From positions 1 to 39,327 of the forward strand of contig JAIVHQ010000210.1 of the NCBI GenBank assembly GCA_020200995.1: a DNA stretch of 39,327 bases, written 5' to 3'. Made by a program: the position numbers and the translations under genes. The notes below the pieces were generated by a model. It did not search any database, had not been told where the DNA came from, and saw only the letters and a list, made by a program, of their open reading frames with translations. The stretch is from Flavobacteriales bacterium. GTDB taxonomy: Bacteria; Bacteroidota; Bacteroidia; Flavobacteriales_D; Cryomorphaceae. This document shows positions 24,158 through 33,857 of the stretch, piece by piece (position 1 is the first letter of the stretch; each line of letters opens with the position of its first letter).

Positions 24158-24682
24158 ATGCAGTACTCCCTGAATAATTTGAAATCAATCAGCCGCCTTA
24201 AATTGGTGGCCTGTCTCTTCATCTTGCTTCCGCTTGTTTGCGAAGCACAAATGCAGCCGTTTCTATTGCTGGAAAAACCCGGTACAAAAAAACGCATCCG
24301 CTACTATACCGGTGATGACATTTCCTTCAAATTAGAGGATCAACCGAACTTTAATGAAGGGCATATCTCAGGATTCCGCGGCTCACTTTTTTATGTAGGT
24401 CAAGGCACTCCGATTTTACTCAAAGATGTAGAAGCCGTTGCAGACCGCTCCAAAGTCCCCGGGGTTCGCAAATGGTCAAAAGGTGTTTTACTGGTCGTCC
24501 CATCGTTTTTTGTGTTTTCGGCGGCCAACAATTATTTCAACACAGGCCGAAGACCCATTGTCGATCCGGAGGTTTGGGTACTGGCAGGGGTATTTGCAGC
24601 GATCGGCGGGTCGGGTATGCTTTACAACGGCCGCAAATACAGGCTCAAAAACCGCTGGCGGCTTATCGTCGTGGACCATTAA
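24158..24682 (+). CDS. Hypothetical exported membrane-anchored protein
   Basis: The 174-residue product has a signal-peptide-like start (LVACLFILLPLVCEAQ). A beta-type middle contains RIRYYTGDDISFKLED and HISGFRGSLFYVG, followed by one or two hydrophobic segments at about 108-120 and 138-152 (VWVLAGVFAAIGGSGML), and a basic C-terminus. Similar small proteins occur across Bacteroidota, but I know no function. It lies 17 bp after the aldehyde dehydrogenase and 85 bp before rpoN, all on the plus strand. Confidence 0.75.
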   Translation: MQYSLNNLKSISRLKLVACLFILLPLVCEAQMQPFLLLEKPGTKKRIRYYTGDDISFKLEDQPNFNEGHISGFRGSLFYVGQGTPILLKDVEAVADRSKVPGVRKWSKGVLLVVPSFFVFSAANNYFNTGRRPIVDPEVWVLAGVFAAIGGSGMLYNGRKYRLKNRWRLIVVDH

Positions 24683-24767
24683 TCACATCGCCCATGGCAT
24701 TGCCCGTGAAATTTTCCGAACTTTCGCTTAAGTTTGTGCTCGGCCTTACGCGTCCTCAATCACCAAC

Positions 24768-26222
24768 ATGCTAAAACAAAGTCTTCGTCAAAAATTATTA
24801 CAAAAGCTTTCCCCACAGCAGATACAGCTGATGAAGCTCTTGCAGGTGCCCACCATAGAGCTCGAGCAGCGCATCAAAGAGGAGATGGAATCGAATCCGG
24901 CACTGGATGAAGGCCACGAAGATGAATTAGAAGACCGCGACGAGAGAGAGGATCTCGACGAAAACAAAGAACGCGACGAAGCGCGGGACGACTTCGACTT
25001 TTCGCAGTACATGGACGATGACGACACCCCGTCTTATAAACTCAGCATCAGAAACAAGGGGGCGGATGATGACGAAAAATCCATGCCCTTCGTATCGGGC
25101 AGCACCTTCCGGGACATCCTTGCCCAGCAACTTTCGCTGAGAAATATCACAGAGCGGGAGGCCCTCCTTGCCAAGACCATCATCGGCAACCTCGATGACG
25201 ACGGGTACCTGCGCAGGGAGCTTGAAAACATTTCAGATGACCTGGCTTTTTCTCAAAACATTCAGGCCACCGCCGAAGAATTGGGTAAGGTGCTCGAGGT
25301 GGTTCAGCGGTTGGACCCTGCGGGGGTAGGAGCTCGCAGCCTCAAAGAATGTATCCTGCTTCAGCTGAGGCGAAAAGACGAAGGCTACCCTTCAGTGCGA
25401 CTGGCAAAAGAGCTGGTAGAAAATCACTTTGACGCTTTCACCAAAAAGCACTACGACCGCATTTTGAAGCGCATGCAAATTTCGGACGAAGACCTCAAAG
25501 AGGCCATCTCCGAAATCGTTAAGCTGAACCCAAAGCCGGGCAACAGCATGCGCGACAATTCCAAAACTGCCGACCATGTAATTCCCGATTTTCTGCTATC
25601 GGTAGACGACGAAGAACTTCGCGTGGTGCTCAACGCCCGCAATGCTCCCGATTTGCGCGTCAGCGAAAGCTACAAGCAAATGATGAAGGGCTATGCTGTG
25701 GCCAAAGAGCACAACAAGAAAGAAAAAGAGGCCATTCAATTTGTGAAACAGAAGATCGACTCGGCCAAGTGGTTTATCGATGCCATCAAGCAGCGACAAC
25801 AGACCCTGCTACTCACCATGAATGCCATTGTTGAATTTCAACGCGAGTACTTTATCACCGGCGATGAAACCAAACTCAAGCCGATGATCCTGAAAGACAT
25901 TGCAGAGATTGTACACCTGGACATCTCGACCATTTCGCGGGTGGCAAACAGCAAATACGTGCAAACTCCCTACGGCACCTTCCTGCTCAAAAGTTTTTTC
26001 AGCGAATCACTTTCCACTGACAGCGGCGAAGAAGTGTCGACCCGGGAGGTGAAAAAAATACTCATCGATGCCATCGAAGCGGAAGAAAAACGCAAGCCGC
26101 TAACCGATGAAAAACTCGCCACCCTCCTCAAGGAAAAAGGATACAACATAGCACGACGCACCGTGGCCAAATACAGGGAGCAGCTCAATATACCCGTGGC
26201 CCGACTCCGCAAACAACTCTAA
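24768..26222 (+). CDS. rpoN: RNA polymerase sigma-54 factor
   Basis: The 484-residue protein has all parts of sigma-54. Region I is glutamine/leucine-rich (KLSPQQIQLMKLLQ, ELEQRIKEEMESNPALDE, residues 1-50). An acidic region II spans about 50-100, followed by the core-binding domain (LDPAGVGARSLKECI). The HTH is LKDIAEIVHLDISTISRVAN near 375-395, and the RpoN box ARRTVAKYRE is at 462-471, reading the -24 promoter element. It needs AAA+ activator proteins, none of which are encoded in this window. The start ATG at 24768 gives the usual N-terminus (MLKQSLRQKLLQKLSP). A PAP2-like membrane protein gene follows 5 nt after the stop and is probably co-transcribed. Confidence 0.97.
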   Translation: MLKQSLRQKLLQKLSPQQIQLMKLLQVPTIELEQRIKEEMESNPALDEGHEDELEDRDEREDLDENKERDEARDDFDFSQYMDDDDTPSYKLSIRNKGADDDEKSMPFVSGSTFRDILAQQLSLRNITEREALLAKTIIGNLDDDGYLRRELENISDDLAFSQNIQATAEELGKVLEVVQRLDPAGVGARSLKECILLQLRRKDEGYPSVRLAKELVENHFDAFTKKHYDRILKRMQISDEDLKEAISEIVKLNPKPGNSMRDNSKTADHVIPDFLLSVDDEELRVVLNARNAPDLRVSESYKQMMKGYAVAKEHNKKEKEAIQFVKQKIDSAKWFIDAIKQRQQTLLLTMNAIVEFQREYFITGDETKLKPMILKDIAEIVHLDISTISRVANSKYVQTPYGTFLLKSFFSESLSTDSGEEVSTREVKKILIDAIEAEEKRKPLTDEKLATLLKEKGYNIARRTVAKYREQLNIPVARLRKQL

Positions 26223-26227
26223 GCTTC

Positions 26228-26845
26228 ATGCGCGCATCGGCCGCAGTCATTTCCATTGTTTTCCACCCTTTGCTCATGCCCTTGCTGTGCGTGGTATTTG
26301 CGGGGCAATTCGACCCCATGGTCAGTGGCCGTGTGCATCCCGAGCAGCTCCGCATCACTTACATTATTATGGCCCTCAGTACAATTGCGTTTCCTGCGAT
26401 CAACGTATTGCTTTTGCGGTGGTACGGGGCTGTGACTTCATTTGACGTGCAAAAACGCACAGAGCGCTTTGCTCCCTACATATCATCGGTGTTCTTCTTT
26501 GTTTTGGGATACATCCTCTTGCGGCGGGGGGCGCTGCCCGTTTCTATCCACGCAATCATGCTGGGCTGCACCGTCTCACTGGTTGCGCTGACTGTACTCA
26601 ACACCAAATTGAAAATCAGCGCGCACGCGACAGGGGTGGGCGGGCTGGCAGGTACAGCAGTTGGGCTGTTTCAAATTCACGGATGGTTCGACTTCGGACT
26701 CCTGGGGCTGATTATTCTTTTAACAGGGCTTGTTCTCAGCGCAAGACTGGTTCTCAAAATGCACACCGCATTGGAGGTGTACGCGGGTGTCGCCGCGGGA
26801 TTTGGTGTTCTCTATTTATTCGTGAGCCAAACCTGGGTCATTTGA
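26228..26845 (+). CDS. PAP2-like membrane phosphatase-family protein
   Basis: The 205-residue protein has about six membrane helices. The segment LKISAHATGVGGLAG and the later SARLVLKMHTALEVYAG look like degraded forms of the PAP2 active-site motifs (SGH and SRxxxxxH). That suggests a phosphatidic-acid or undecaprenyl-phosphate phosphatase relative, possibly altered in activity. It starts 5 nt after rpoN. Its TGA overlaps the end of the convergent outer-membrane gene by 8 bp. Function not certain. Confidence 0.8.
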   Translation: MRASAAVISIVFHPLLMPLLCVVFAGQFDPMVSGRVHPEQLRITYIIMALSTIAFPAINVLLLRWYGAVTSFDVQKRTERFAPYISSVFFFVLGYILLRRGALPVSIHAIMLGCTVSLVALTVLNTKLKISAHATGVGGLAGTAVGLFQIHGWFDFGLLGLIILLTGLVLSARLVLKMHTALEVYAGVAAGFGVLYLFVSQTWVI

Positions 26846-27560
26846 TGAAAGTAAAGGAAAGCCCCAGCGAAACTGCGGTGATATCCTCCGAGCCCTTTCC
26901 GCTTTCTATAAGCGGCACCAATGAATAAAAACCTGTGAGCTGAACCATTCCCACACCCAACCTTGCTGATACACCATAGCGCAGGCGGTTCATGTTGTCA
27001 AAATCGTAGTATTTTCGTTTGCCTTCGGTATCGATGATCTTCTGATGGTTGGAAATCATGTAGCCCACGCGAAAACCCGCAGCCAGCTTAAACGGGTTGC
27101 GTCCCGTTTTTATATACCTGAGCTCCAACGGAAGTTCAATGAAGGTGGTGACGAATTTGTTTTTATTGTATTCGTATGTTTCCGAAAAAGGCGTAAGAAT
27201 TTGGTCCCCCACAGTGCCTTCTTCAGCAGACTCCTGAATAAATTCGGCGTTGCTGTGCACATTGTCCACACTCACACCCAAGCCCCAGGCAAAGCTCACG
27301 TCGCTTTCGCCAAAAGTGTAATCGGAGTAGAGGTAAACTTTTGCTCCGGGCGAAAACCCACGGAGATCCACACCTTCGGGTACATTGAGCCACATATCGT
27401 TGGTGATTTCCAAGACGATCTTGTCCTCGTGTCGATCGTAAACTTTCTCCACGGGCGGGCGCTCAGCGCTGCCGCTTTGGGCATTTGCCGAAAGGCCTGA
27501 CAGGCAAAACACTGCGACAGCGGCCGAGGTGCGAAATATATTTACAGCGATTTTTGCCAT
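26838..27560 (-). CDS. Outer-membrane beta-barrel protein (PorT/OMP_b-brl type)
   Basis: The 240-residue product has a signal peptide (about residues 1-27, ending SANAQ). Alternating amphipathic strands follow, including KVYLYSDYTFGESDVSFAWG, FIELPLELRYIKTGRNPFK and LAAGFRVGYMISNHQK. It ends in a C-terminal strand TAVSLGLSFTFIK with the aromatic residue expected for outer-membrane insertion. This fits the eight-strand PorT/OmpX-like group. The ATG at 27560 lies inside the last codons of galE (19-nt overlap), so translation is probably coupled. The TTG two codons upstream is less likely. Its role is unknown. Confidence 0.82.
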   Translation of the reverse strand: MAKIAVNIFRTSAAVAVFCLSGLSANAQSGSAERPPVEKVYDRHEDKIVLEITNDMWLNVPEGVDLRGFSPGAKVYLYSDYTFGESDVSFAWGLGVSVDNVHSNAEFIQESAEEGTVGDQILTPFSETYEYNKNKFVTTFIELPLELRYIKTGRNPFKLAAGFRVGYMISNHQKIIDTEGKRKYYDFDNMNRLRYGVSARLGVGMVQLTGFYSLVPLIESGKGSEDITAVSLGLSFTFIK

Positions 27561-28549
27561 TCCCAAGCGTGTTTTAGTGCTTCTTCAACGGTGTACTTCG
27601 AAGTCCATCCCAAGGTTGCCGATGCTTTGTCGACATTGGCATAGATGGCGTCGACATCGCCGGGTCTTCGTGGACCCTCCTCCGATCTGACTTCGGTCTT
27701 ATTTACACGCCGAAAGATGTCGATAATTTCTTTAACACTGTGCCCCCTTCCGGTGCCGATATTAAAAGTGTCGAGTGCAATGTCGCTTTCCGAGACGTAA
27801 TTCAGGGCGCGCACATGGGCTTCGGCCACGTCGCATACGTGCACGTAATCACGCACACAGGTGCCATCGGGGGTGTCGTAGTCGCTGCCGAAAATGGTGA
27901 TGTGATCGCGTTGTCCTGCGGCCGTTTGGGTCACGTATGGGATCAGGTTGTCGGGCACGCCTCCCGGCAGTTCGCCGAGTTTTCCGGAAGGGTGGGCACC
28001 GATCGGATTGAAATAGCGAAGGCTCACCTGCCTCATCCAAGGCTCTGATCGGGCCACATCGGCCATCAACCGCTCGCAGGCCTGCTTTGTGAAACCATAA
28101 GGGCTGAAGGCGTTCCCGAAAGGAGTTTTCTCTGTGACCTCCCGATGGTCGGGTACTCCGTATACCGTGCACGATGATGAAAACACCAGGTTGTTCAACC
28201 GCTCAGACACCATGATATCCAGCAGTGCCGTCATGGCGCTAATGTTGTTGTCAAAGTATGTCAGCGGAATTTTCACCGACTCCCCCACAGATTTGTAAGC
28301 CGCCAGGTGAATCACCCCGTCCACGCCGCCTTCGGCATCCAAAAGTTTGCGGAGGCCATCTCTGTCGCGACAATCTGTCTTGTACAAGGGAACATTAAAG
28401 CCGCACAGCTCATTGATGCGATCGGGAATCGAATCATCGGAGCGGGAGAGGTTGTCGAGCAATACCGGGGTATACCCGTGCTCCACAAGGGCCACTGCAA
28501 TGTGAGAACCGATGTATCCGACGCCGCCGGTCAACAGAATTTTTTCCAT
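27542..28549 (-). CDS. galE: UDP-glucose 4-epimerase
   Basis: The 335-residue extended SDR has the NAD loop TGGVGYIGSH (7-16), the catalytic YGFTK (YxxxK) in AFSPYGFTKQ, VFSSSCTVYG before it, and the GalE segment SLRYFNPIGAHPSG. It interconverts UDP-glucose and UDP-galactose in the cytoplasm and supplies galactose units for surface glycans. The leftward gene overlaps the outer-membrane protein start by 19 nt. It is divergent from the DUF4301 gene. A near-consensus -7 element (TATCTTCG) lies at 28555-28562. Length and motifs are normal for the family. Confidence 0.95.
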   Translation of the reverse strand: MEKILLTGGVGYIGSHIAVALVEHGYTPVLLDNLSRSDDSIPDRINELCGFNVPLYKTDCRDRDGLRKLLDAEGGVDGVIHLAAYKSVGESVKIPLTYFDNNISAMTALLDIMVSERLNNLVFSSSCTVYGVPDHREVTEKTPFGNAFSPYGFTKQACERLMADVARSEPWMRQVSLRYFNPIGAHPSGKLGELPGGVPDNLIPYVTQTAAGQRDHITIFGSDYDTPDGTCVRDYVHVCDVAEAHVRALNYVSESDIALDTFNIGTGRGHSVKEIIDIFRRVNKTEVRSEEGPRRPGDVDAIYANVDKASATLGWTSKYTVEEALKHAWEWQKSL

Positions 28550-28607
28550 CGCGGCGAAGATAAGAATTTCAGGTGCCGTGAAAGGCGTGAATCAATCGCG
28601 AAAAACC

Positions 28608-28638
28608 TTTCGCATGAAGCGAAGAATCAATATTTTTG
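28608..28638 (+). promoter_or_regulatory. Candidate promoter of the DUF4301 gene
   Basis: TTTC at 28608-28611, a 19-nt spacer and TATTTTTG at 28631-28638 resemble the Bacteroidota promoter (one mismatch at -33). The ATG at 28657 follows after 18 nt. This position also argues against the in-frame start at 28636, which would lie inside the -7 element. Confidence 0.5.
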
Positions 28639-28656
28639 GAAACAAACAGAAAATTT

Positions 28657-30146
28657 ATGGCGACGACTCTTCCCGACGATCTTATTGAACAACTTGCCGA
28701 AAAGGGCATTACACGTGAAAAACTGGCGGAATACCGCGAGGTTTTGCTAAAAGGCTACCCTTTCATCAAGCTTGCCGAAAACTGCAGGCTCGGTAGCGAA
28801 ATCCACTCCGTTTCGGACATCGACAAAAGGGATTTCATCGCTCGGTATCGAGCGCGCGAGGACTGCAAGGTGCTAAAATTTGTCCCGGCAAGCGGAGCCG
28901 CCAGCCGCATGTTCAAGGACCTGTTTGCAGCCCTTGAAGGCAACGAAAACAGTGAGAGTGCAGATGCCTTCTTCAATTCGTTGGAAGATTTTCCCTTTGG
29001 AGAATCACTGCTGTCGATTGTGGGACTTCCCCGCGACTTTCCGCTCAATGATAAGTCGACACGCATCGATATACTCAAGGCCCTGCTGCTGGAAGACGGG
29101 TTGAACTACGGCCGTTTGCCGAAAGGCATGATAAAATTTCACAAATACAGGGACAGCGATTCACGCACGGCTTTTGAAGAGCACTTTCACGAAGCAAAAA
29201 TGTATGCGGTGACGGGAAATGAGGCCCACCTTCACTTCACCATTCCTGAAAATACGCAGGAAGAAGCCAAGGTGCACCTCGCTGAGCTCAGGGATGAGCT
29301 GAGCAAGGCACTCGGTATCAACTTTCGGGTGGAGACCAGCTTACAAAAGCCGGCTACAGACACCCCTGCGATTTACGAGGACAGCAAAGAATGGGTGATA
29401 GACGAAAACGACAACTTGCTACTGAGGCCCGCAGGGCACGGGGCACTGCTCGAAAACCTCAATGAACTCGATGCCGATTTGGTCTTCATCAAAAACATCG
29501 ACAACGTGGTGCCCGATCACCTGAAGGGAACCACAGTGGAATACAAAGAACTCCTGGCGGGCATCCTGCTCGATGTTCAGGAGAGCGTCTTCGGCTTTTC
29601 AGAAGCTTTGGAGAAAGGCAATCTCGACCACTCCGCCTGCACAGCTTTTTTCCAAAAGTGGTTTGCCGCAGATGTTGACGGCCTTGGCGTCGAGGACCTT
29701 AGGGACCTGCTCAACCGTCCGCTGCGCGTATGCGGGATGGTGAAAAACCAGGGCGAACCCGGGGGTGGGCCTTTCCTGATGGATCCTCTTCACTTCAGAT
29801 AGTCGAAAAAGCCCAGGTGGACACCGACGACCCCGAACAAAAAGCCATTCTGGAAAGCGCGGGCCACTTCAACCCCGTAGATCTTGTGGTATCGCTGAAA
29901 GACCACAGGGGAGAACCCTTCGACCTGATGAAGTACCGCAACCCCGATACAGGGATGGTGGTGTCCAAGAACTATCAAGGCCGCGACATCCGCGCCCTGG
30001 AGCTGCCAGGCCTCTGGAACGGATCAATGCACCGCTGGAACACCGTGTTTGTCGAAGTGCCTATCGACACATTTAATCCCGTGAAAACCGTATTTGACCT
30101 CCTGCGCCCGGGCCACAGCGGAACAGATACGAAATCGAGAAGATGA
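28657..30146 (+). pseudogene. DUF4301-family protein, interrupted by a -1 frameshift
   Basis: Two overlapping frames together encode one DUF4301 protein. The first runs from the ATG at 28657 to a TAG ending at 29802. It covers the N-terminal part (FVPASGAASRMFKDLFAALE) up to RVCGMVKNQGEPGGGPF. The second frame, open through 30146, continues the family sequence with DGSSSLQIVEKAQVD, HFNPVDLVVSLKD, LELPGLWNGSMHRWNTV and VPIDTFNPVKTVFDLLR. The switch falls near the TTT at 29772-29774; one extra T there would restore a continuous frame giving GEPGGGPF-PDGSSSLQ. The domain after the break is well conserved, so the event is recent or an error in the sequence. The function of DUF4301 is unknown. It converges with the also broken phosphohexomutase 17 bp away. 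Confidence 0.85.
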
Positions 30147-30163
30147 TTTTGCCGACAGGGTCA

Positions 30164-31891
30164 TCAACCATTCACAAATGCCTCTTTCAGCTCTGCGATT
30201 CGACCGTCGAGCTCGGCTTTCTTTTCTTCAAAGTCCGCCATCCCCGAAATTTCGGTGTGTAGGCTAAAGTAGAATTTGATTTTTGGCTCGGTGCCTGAAG
30301 GACGGGCAGTGACTTTGCTGCCGTCGGCGAGGTAAAACTGGATCACGTTTGAACCCGGAATACCCGTGGGTCGGCTTCTGCCTGATTTCAAGTCCTTGAT
30401 TTGTCCGGTTTGGTAATCGCGCACTTCGAGCACTTCCGATCCCGCCAGCACTTTGGGCGTATCGTTGCGGTACCCGTCCATGATGGCGGAAATCTCGGCG
30501 GCTCCGTCTTTGCCTTTCTTCACGAGTGAGACGAGGGCTTCGCGGTAGAGGCCCAGTTCGGTGTACATCTCCACCATGATTTCGTAGAAGGACTTCCCGT
30601 TGTGGAGGGCCCAGGCAGCCACTTCGCAGAGCATTCCCGAGGTGATCACTCCGTCCTTGTCGCGCACGGCATCGCCGATCATAAAGCCGTAGCTCTCTTC
30701 GCCTCCGCAAATGAATTTTTCCACGCCCTCTTTTCTGCGGATCACATCGGCGATCCATTTGAATCCCGTCAGCGTCACATAGCACTTCACACCAAAGTAC
30801 TCCGCGATGCTGTCCATGAGTTCGGAAGTCACAATGGTGCTGCACACAAATCCGTTCTCCGGCAGTTAGTTCTTCGCCTTTAGGTTGGAGAGGATGTACC
30901 AGGTGAGCACCGTGGCGGTCTGGTTTCCGTTGAGCAGCTCGAGCTCGCCAGCCGGGTTTTTCACACCGATGCCCACGCGGTCGCCGTCGGGGTCAGAACC
31001 GAGAATGATCTCTGCGCCGATGGATTTTCCCAGGGCGAGTGCCTCATCCATGGCAGCGCGCTCTTCGGGGTTGGGTGATTCAACAGTGGGGAAATTGCCA
31101 TCGGGCTTCTCCTGCGAAGTCACGGAGTGCACGTTGGTGAAACCCATGCGCTCCAAAAAAGCCGGAAATTGAGTAATAGAAGTTCCGTGCAGGTTGGTGT
31201 ACCCAATGGGCATACCGGTCATGGCCCTCACCGCATCGAGGTTGATGCATTCTTTGAGAATGGTGGTTTGGTAAATTTCATCCAGATCGGCGCCGATGAT
31301 GTGGATCAGCTGCTCATCCACTCCTTCGGCCACCTGCTCGGGTGAGGTCACCTTGCGCACTTCAGTGATGATTCCCTTATCATGGGGCGGCACAATCTGT
31401 GCGCCGTCGTCCCAGTACACCTTGTATCCGTTGTACTCGGGCGGGTTGTGCGAAGCCGTGACCACGATTCCCGAGGTACACCCGTAGTGCCTTGCAGCAA
31501 ATGAGAGCACCGGCGTGGGGCGCAGTTCGGGAAAGAGGTAGACCTGAATGCCGTTGGCAGCCAATACTTCGGCTGCCCTTCGCGCAAATACGTGGCTGTT
31601 GTTTCTGCAATCGTGGGCGATGGCCACAGCCTTTTTGCCGGATTTTACCTGTGCGTTGATGTAATTGGCCAGCCCCTGGGTGGCCATCCCGATGGTGTAG
31701 GTGTTGATTCGGTTGGTGCCGGGGCCCATTACGCCGCGCAGGCCGCCCGTGCCGAAGTCGAGGTCTTTGTAAAAGGCGTCTTCGAGTTCTTTCGGGTTGC
31801 CGTCTATCATTTTCTGCACCTCGGTGCGGGTCTGTTCGTCGTACGAATCGCCGAGCCATTTTTTGGCGCGTTCCAATACTTGTGGTTCCAT
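30164..31891 (-). pseudogene. Phosphoglucomutase/phosphomannomutase with an in-frame stop codon
   Basis: From the ATG at 31891 the frame encodes an alpha-D-phosphohexomutase of 575 codons, but codon 342 is TAA (30866-30868, minus strand). The first part (30866-31891) carries active-site S147 in VTASHNPPEYNGYK and the metal loop DPDGDRVG at 300-307. After the stop, in the same frame, come LPENGFVCSTIVTSELMD, the sugar-binding GGEESYGFM and the phosphate-binding RPSGTEPKIKFY. Both halves keep family sequence with no other lesion. CAA (Gln) to TAA by one transition is the simplest cause. A first-half protein alone would lack the substrate-binding and phosphate loops and should be inactive. It begins 1 nt after the rmlB stop, in an operon that supplies nucleotide sugars. 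Confidence 0.9.
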
Positions 31892-31892
31892 G

Positions 31893-32909
31893 TTATTGAG
31901 AATATAGGTTGATGTAGTGGTCAATGGTTTTTTCGATGCCCGATTCGAAGTTCTCTTCGGCCTTCCAGCCAAGTTCGTGTTCGATTTTGGAAGCGTCGAT
32001 GGCGTAGCGCCGGTCGTGCCCGGGCCGGTCGGTTACGAAAGTGATCTGGTCCTTTCGGCTGCCTTCTGCCTTGGGCTTTTTTCGGTCAATGATTTCACAA
32101 ATCGTCTCGGCAATGTAGAGGTTTTGCCGCTCATTGCGCCCGCCGATGTTGTAGGTCTCTCCAGGCCTGCCCTTCCCGAAAGCCAGCCAAATCCCCTTGC
32201 AGTGGTCGGTGACATAGAGCCAGTCGCGCACATTGAGTCCGTCGCCGTAGATGGGGATGGGCTTGCCGTGCAGGGCATTGCGGATGATGGTGGGGATAAG
32301 CTTTTCGTCGTGCTGCAGCGGGCCGTAATTGTTGGAGCAGTTGGTGGTCACCACATTCATTCCGTAAGTGTGAAAATAGCTACGCACGATCATATCGCTC
32401 GCGGCCTTGCTGGCGCTGTAGGGGCTGTTTGGCGCGTAAGGCGTACTTTCCGTAAAAAGGCCTGTTTCGCCAAGACTGCCGTAAACCTCATCGGTGCTGA
32501 TGTGCAAAAAGCGGCAGGATTCGCAGCCTGCTTTTTGGGCAAAAGGCCCTTCCATCCAATGTTTGCGCGCCACATCGAGCAGGGTAAAAGTGCCGTGCAC
32601 GTTGGTGTTTATAAACGCTTCGGGGCCGGAAATACTGTTGTCCACATGCGACTCGGCGGCGAAGTGAATCACCCCGCCGAAGTCGTGCGTTTTGAAGAGG
32701 GACTCCACCAGCGATCGATCGCAAATGTCGCCTTTCACGAAAGTGTAGTTCGGGCCGTCTTCAAACCCCGTCATGTTTTCCTCACGCCCCGCGTAGGTGA
32801 GCAGGTCGAGGTTGACGATTTTCAAATCGGGACGGGTCTCGAGAAGAACCCGGATAAAGTTGGCGCCGATAAATCCGGCTCCGCCGGTTACAAGTAGGGG
32901 TTTATTCAT
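31893..32909 (-). CDS. rfbB: dTDP-glucose 4,6-dehydratase
   Basis: The 338-residue extended SDR (RmlB) has the NAD loop VTGGAGFIGANF (7-18), FAAESHVDNSI, the active-site STDEVYG (the Asp-Glu pair that sets it apart from plain epimerases), and the catalytic YSASK in NSPYSASKAAS. TNCSNNYGP and DGLNVRDWLYV follow. It removes water from dTDP-glucose on the way to dTDP-L-rhamnose and other deoxysugars. It lies in the leftward order rmlD, rmlB, phosphohexomutase. Its ATG overlaps the rmlD stop by 8 nt. The rmlA and rmlC genes that complete the pathway are not in this window. Confidence 0.96.
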   Translation of the reverse strand: MNKPLLVTGGAGFIGANFIRVLLETRPDLKIVNLDLLTYAGREENMTGFEDGPNYTFVKGDICDRSLVESLFKTHDFGGVIHFAAESHVDNSISGPEAFINTNVHGTFTLLDVARKHWMEGPFAQKAGCESCRFLHISTDEVYGSLGETGLFTESTPYAPNSPYSASKAASDMIVRSYFHTYGMNVVTTNCSNNYGPLQHDEKLIPTIIRNALHGKPIPIYGDGLNVRDWLYVTDHCKGIWLAFGKGRPGETYNIGGRNERQNLYIAETICEIIDRKKPKAEGSRKDQITFVTDRPGHDRRYAIDASKIEHELGWKAEENFESGIEKTIDHYINLYSQ

Positions 32910-33771
32910 GGGTTGTGTTGCGCTCTGTCAGGCAATCGCGCAGTGCATGGCGCCAGTGCTTAATTTCAATTCCAAATGTATCTTTTATTTTTTGCTTGTT
33001 CAGCACGCTGTAAGAAGGGCGCTTGGCCGCAGTGGGAAAAGCGTAGCTTTCAACAGGCTGCACGATCGTTCGCATTCCCGAAAGTTCGAAGATAGCACAG
33101 GCAAAGTCGTACCAGGATGCCACGCCTTCGTTGGCAAAATGATAAGTCCCGGCGGGAAAATCGGTCGGCGAAACGGTGTATTTTAGAATGATGGTTTCGA
33201 TGGCTTTTGCCAAATCGGCCGTGCAGGTCGGCGTTCCGGTCTGGTCGAACACCACTTGCAATTCGGGTCGGGTTTCTGCGAGCCTCAACATGGTGTTCAG
33301 AAAATTGCGCCCGTGAGCTGCGTAGAGCCACGAAGTGCGCAAGATGATGTGGTTCGGACAGTGCTTGCGCACGGCAATTTCGCCCGCGTTCTTGGTAATT
33401 CCGTACACGCCGATCGGCGAAGTGGGGTCGTCCTCGCGGGCAGGCACGGGACGGGAACCGTCAAAAACGTAATCGGTCGAGATGTGAATGAACAGTGCGC
33501 CTCGATCAGCGCAATGGCGGGCCATTTTCTCCACGGCATCGGCATTGACAATGCGCGCGGTTTCGGCATTGGTTTCGGCGGCATCTACAGCGGTATAGGC
33601 TGCGGCATTCACGAGCACATCAAATTCAAAAGGGGCCAGTGCGTCATCAATATTTTCCGGAAAGGAAAGGTCGGCCACCCCCCGATCTGCAAATTGCATA
33701 TCGACATTTGTGGTCAGCGCCGATAACGCCCTGCCCAGTTGTCCTGTTTTTCCGATAACCAATACCTTCAT
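32902..33771 (-). CDS. rfbD: dTDP-4-dehydrorhamnose reductase
   Basis: The 289-residue protein (RmlD) starts MKVLVIGKTGQLGRAL with the cofactor loop. It shows VNAAAYTAVDAAE, ISTDYVFDG, and catalytic YGITK in the segment GVYGITKNAGE. LRTSWLYAAHGRNF and FDQTGTPTCTADLA follow in the C-terminal half. It makes dTDP-L-rhamnose from the 4-keto sugar. It is the first gene of the leftward deoxysugar operon and overlaps rmlB by 8 nt. A -7 element TATTTTTG ends 8 nt before the ATG. Length and motifs are ordinary for the family. Confidence 0.95.
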   Translation of the reverse strand: MKVLVIGKTGQLGRALSALTTNVDMQFADRGVADLSFPENIDDALAPFEFDVLVNAAAYTAVDAAETNAETARIVNADAVEKMARHCADRGALFIHISTDYVFDGSRPVPAREDDPTSPIGVYGITKNAGEIAVRKHCPNHIILRTSWLYAAHGRNFLNTMLRLAETRPELQVVFDQTGTPTCTADLAKAIETIILKYTVSPTDFPAGTYHFANEGVASWYDFACAIFELSGMRTIVQPVESYAFPTAAKRPSYSVLNKQKIKDTFGIEIKHWRHALRDCLTERNTTHE

Positions 33772-33778
33772 AGACCGC

Positions 33779-33786
33779 CAAAAATA
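33779..33786 (-). promoter_or_regulatory. Candidate -7 element upstream of rfbD
   Basis: On the minus strand TATTTTTG matches TAnnTTTG 7 nt ahead of the rfbD ATG, implying a very short leader. No TTG is found at the normal -33 distance, so this is a weak call. Confidence 0.3.
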
Positions 33787-33857
33787 AGAACATGTGCGGG
33801 GTTGAGCGCCCTGAATCGATTAAATTATCGTAAAATAGCAGCCAAAACACCCCTTTC

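Noticed and set aside
31917..32897. A 326-codon plus-strand frame
   Set aside because: It lies wholly antisense to rmlB, whose motifs are complete; the open frame is a by-product of codon bias.
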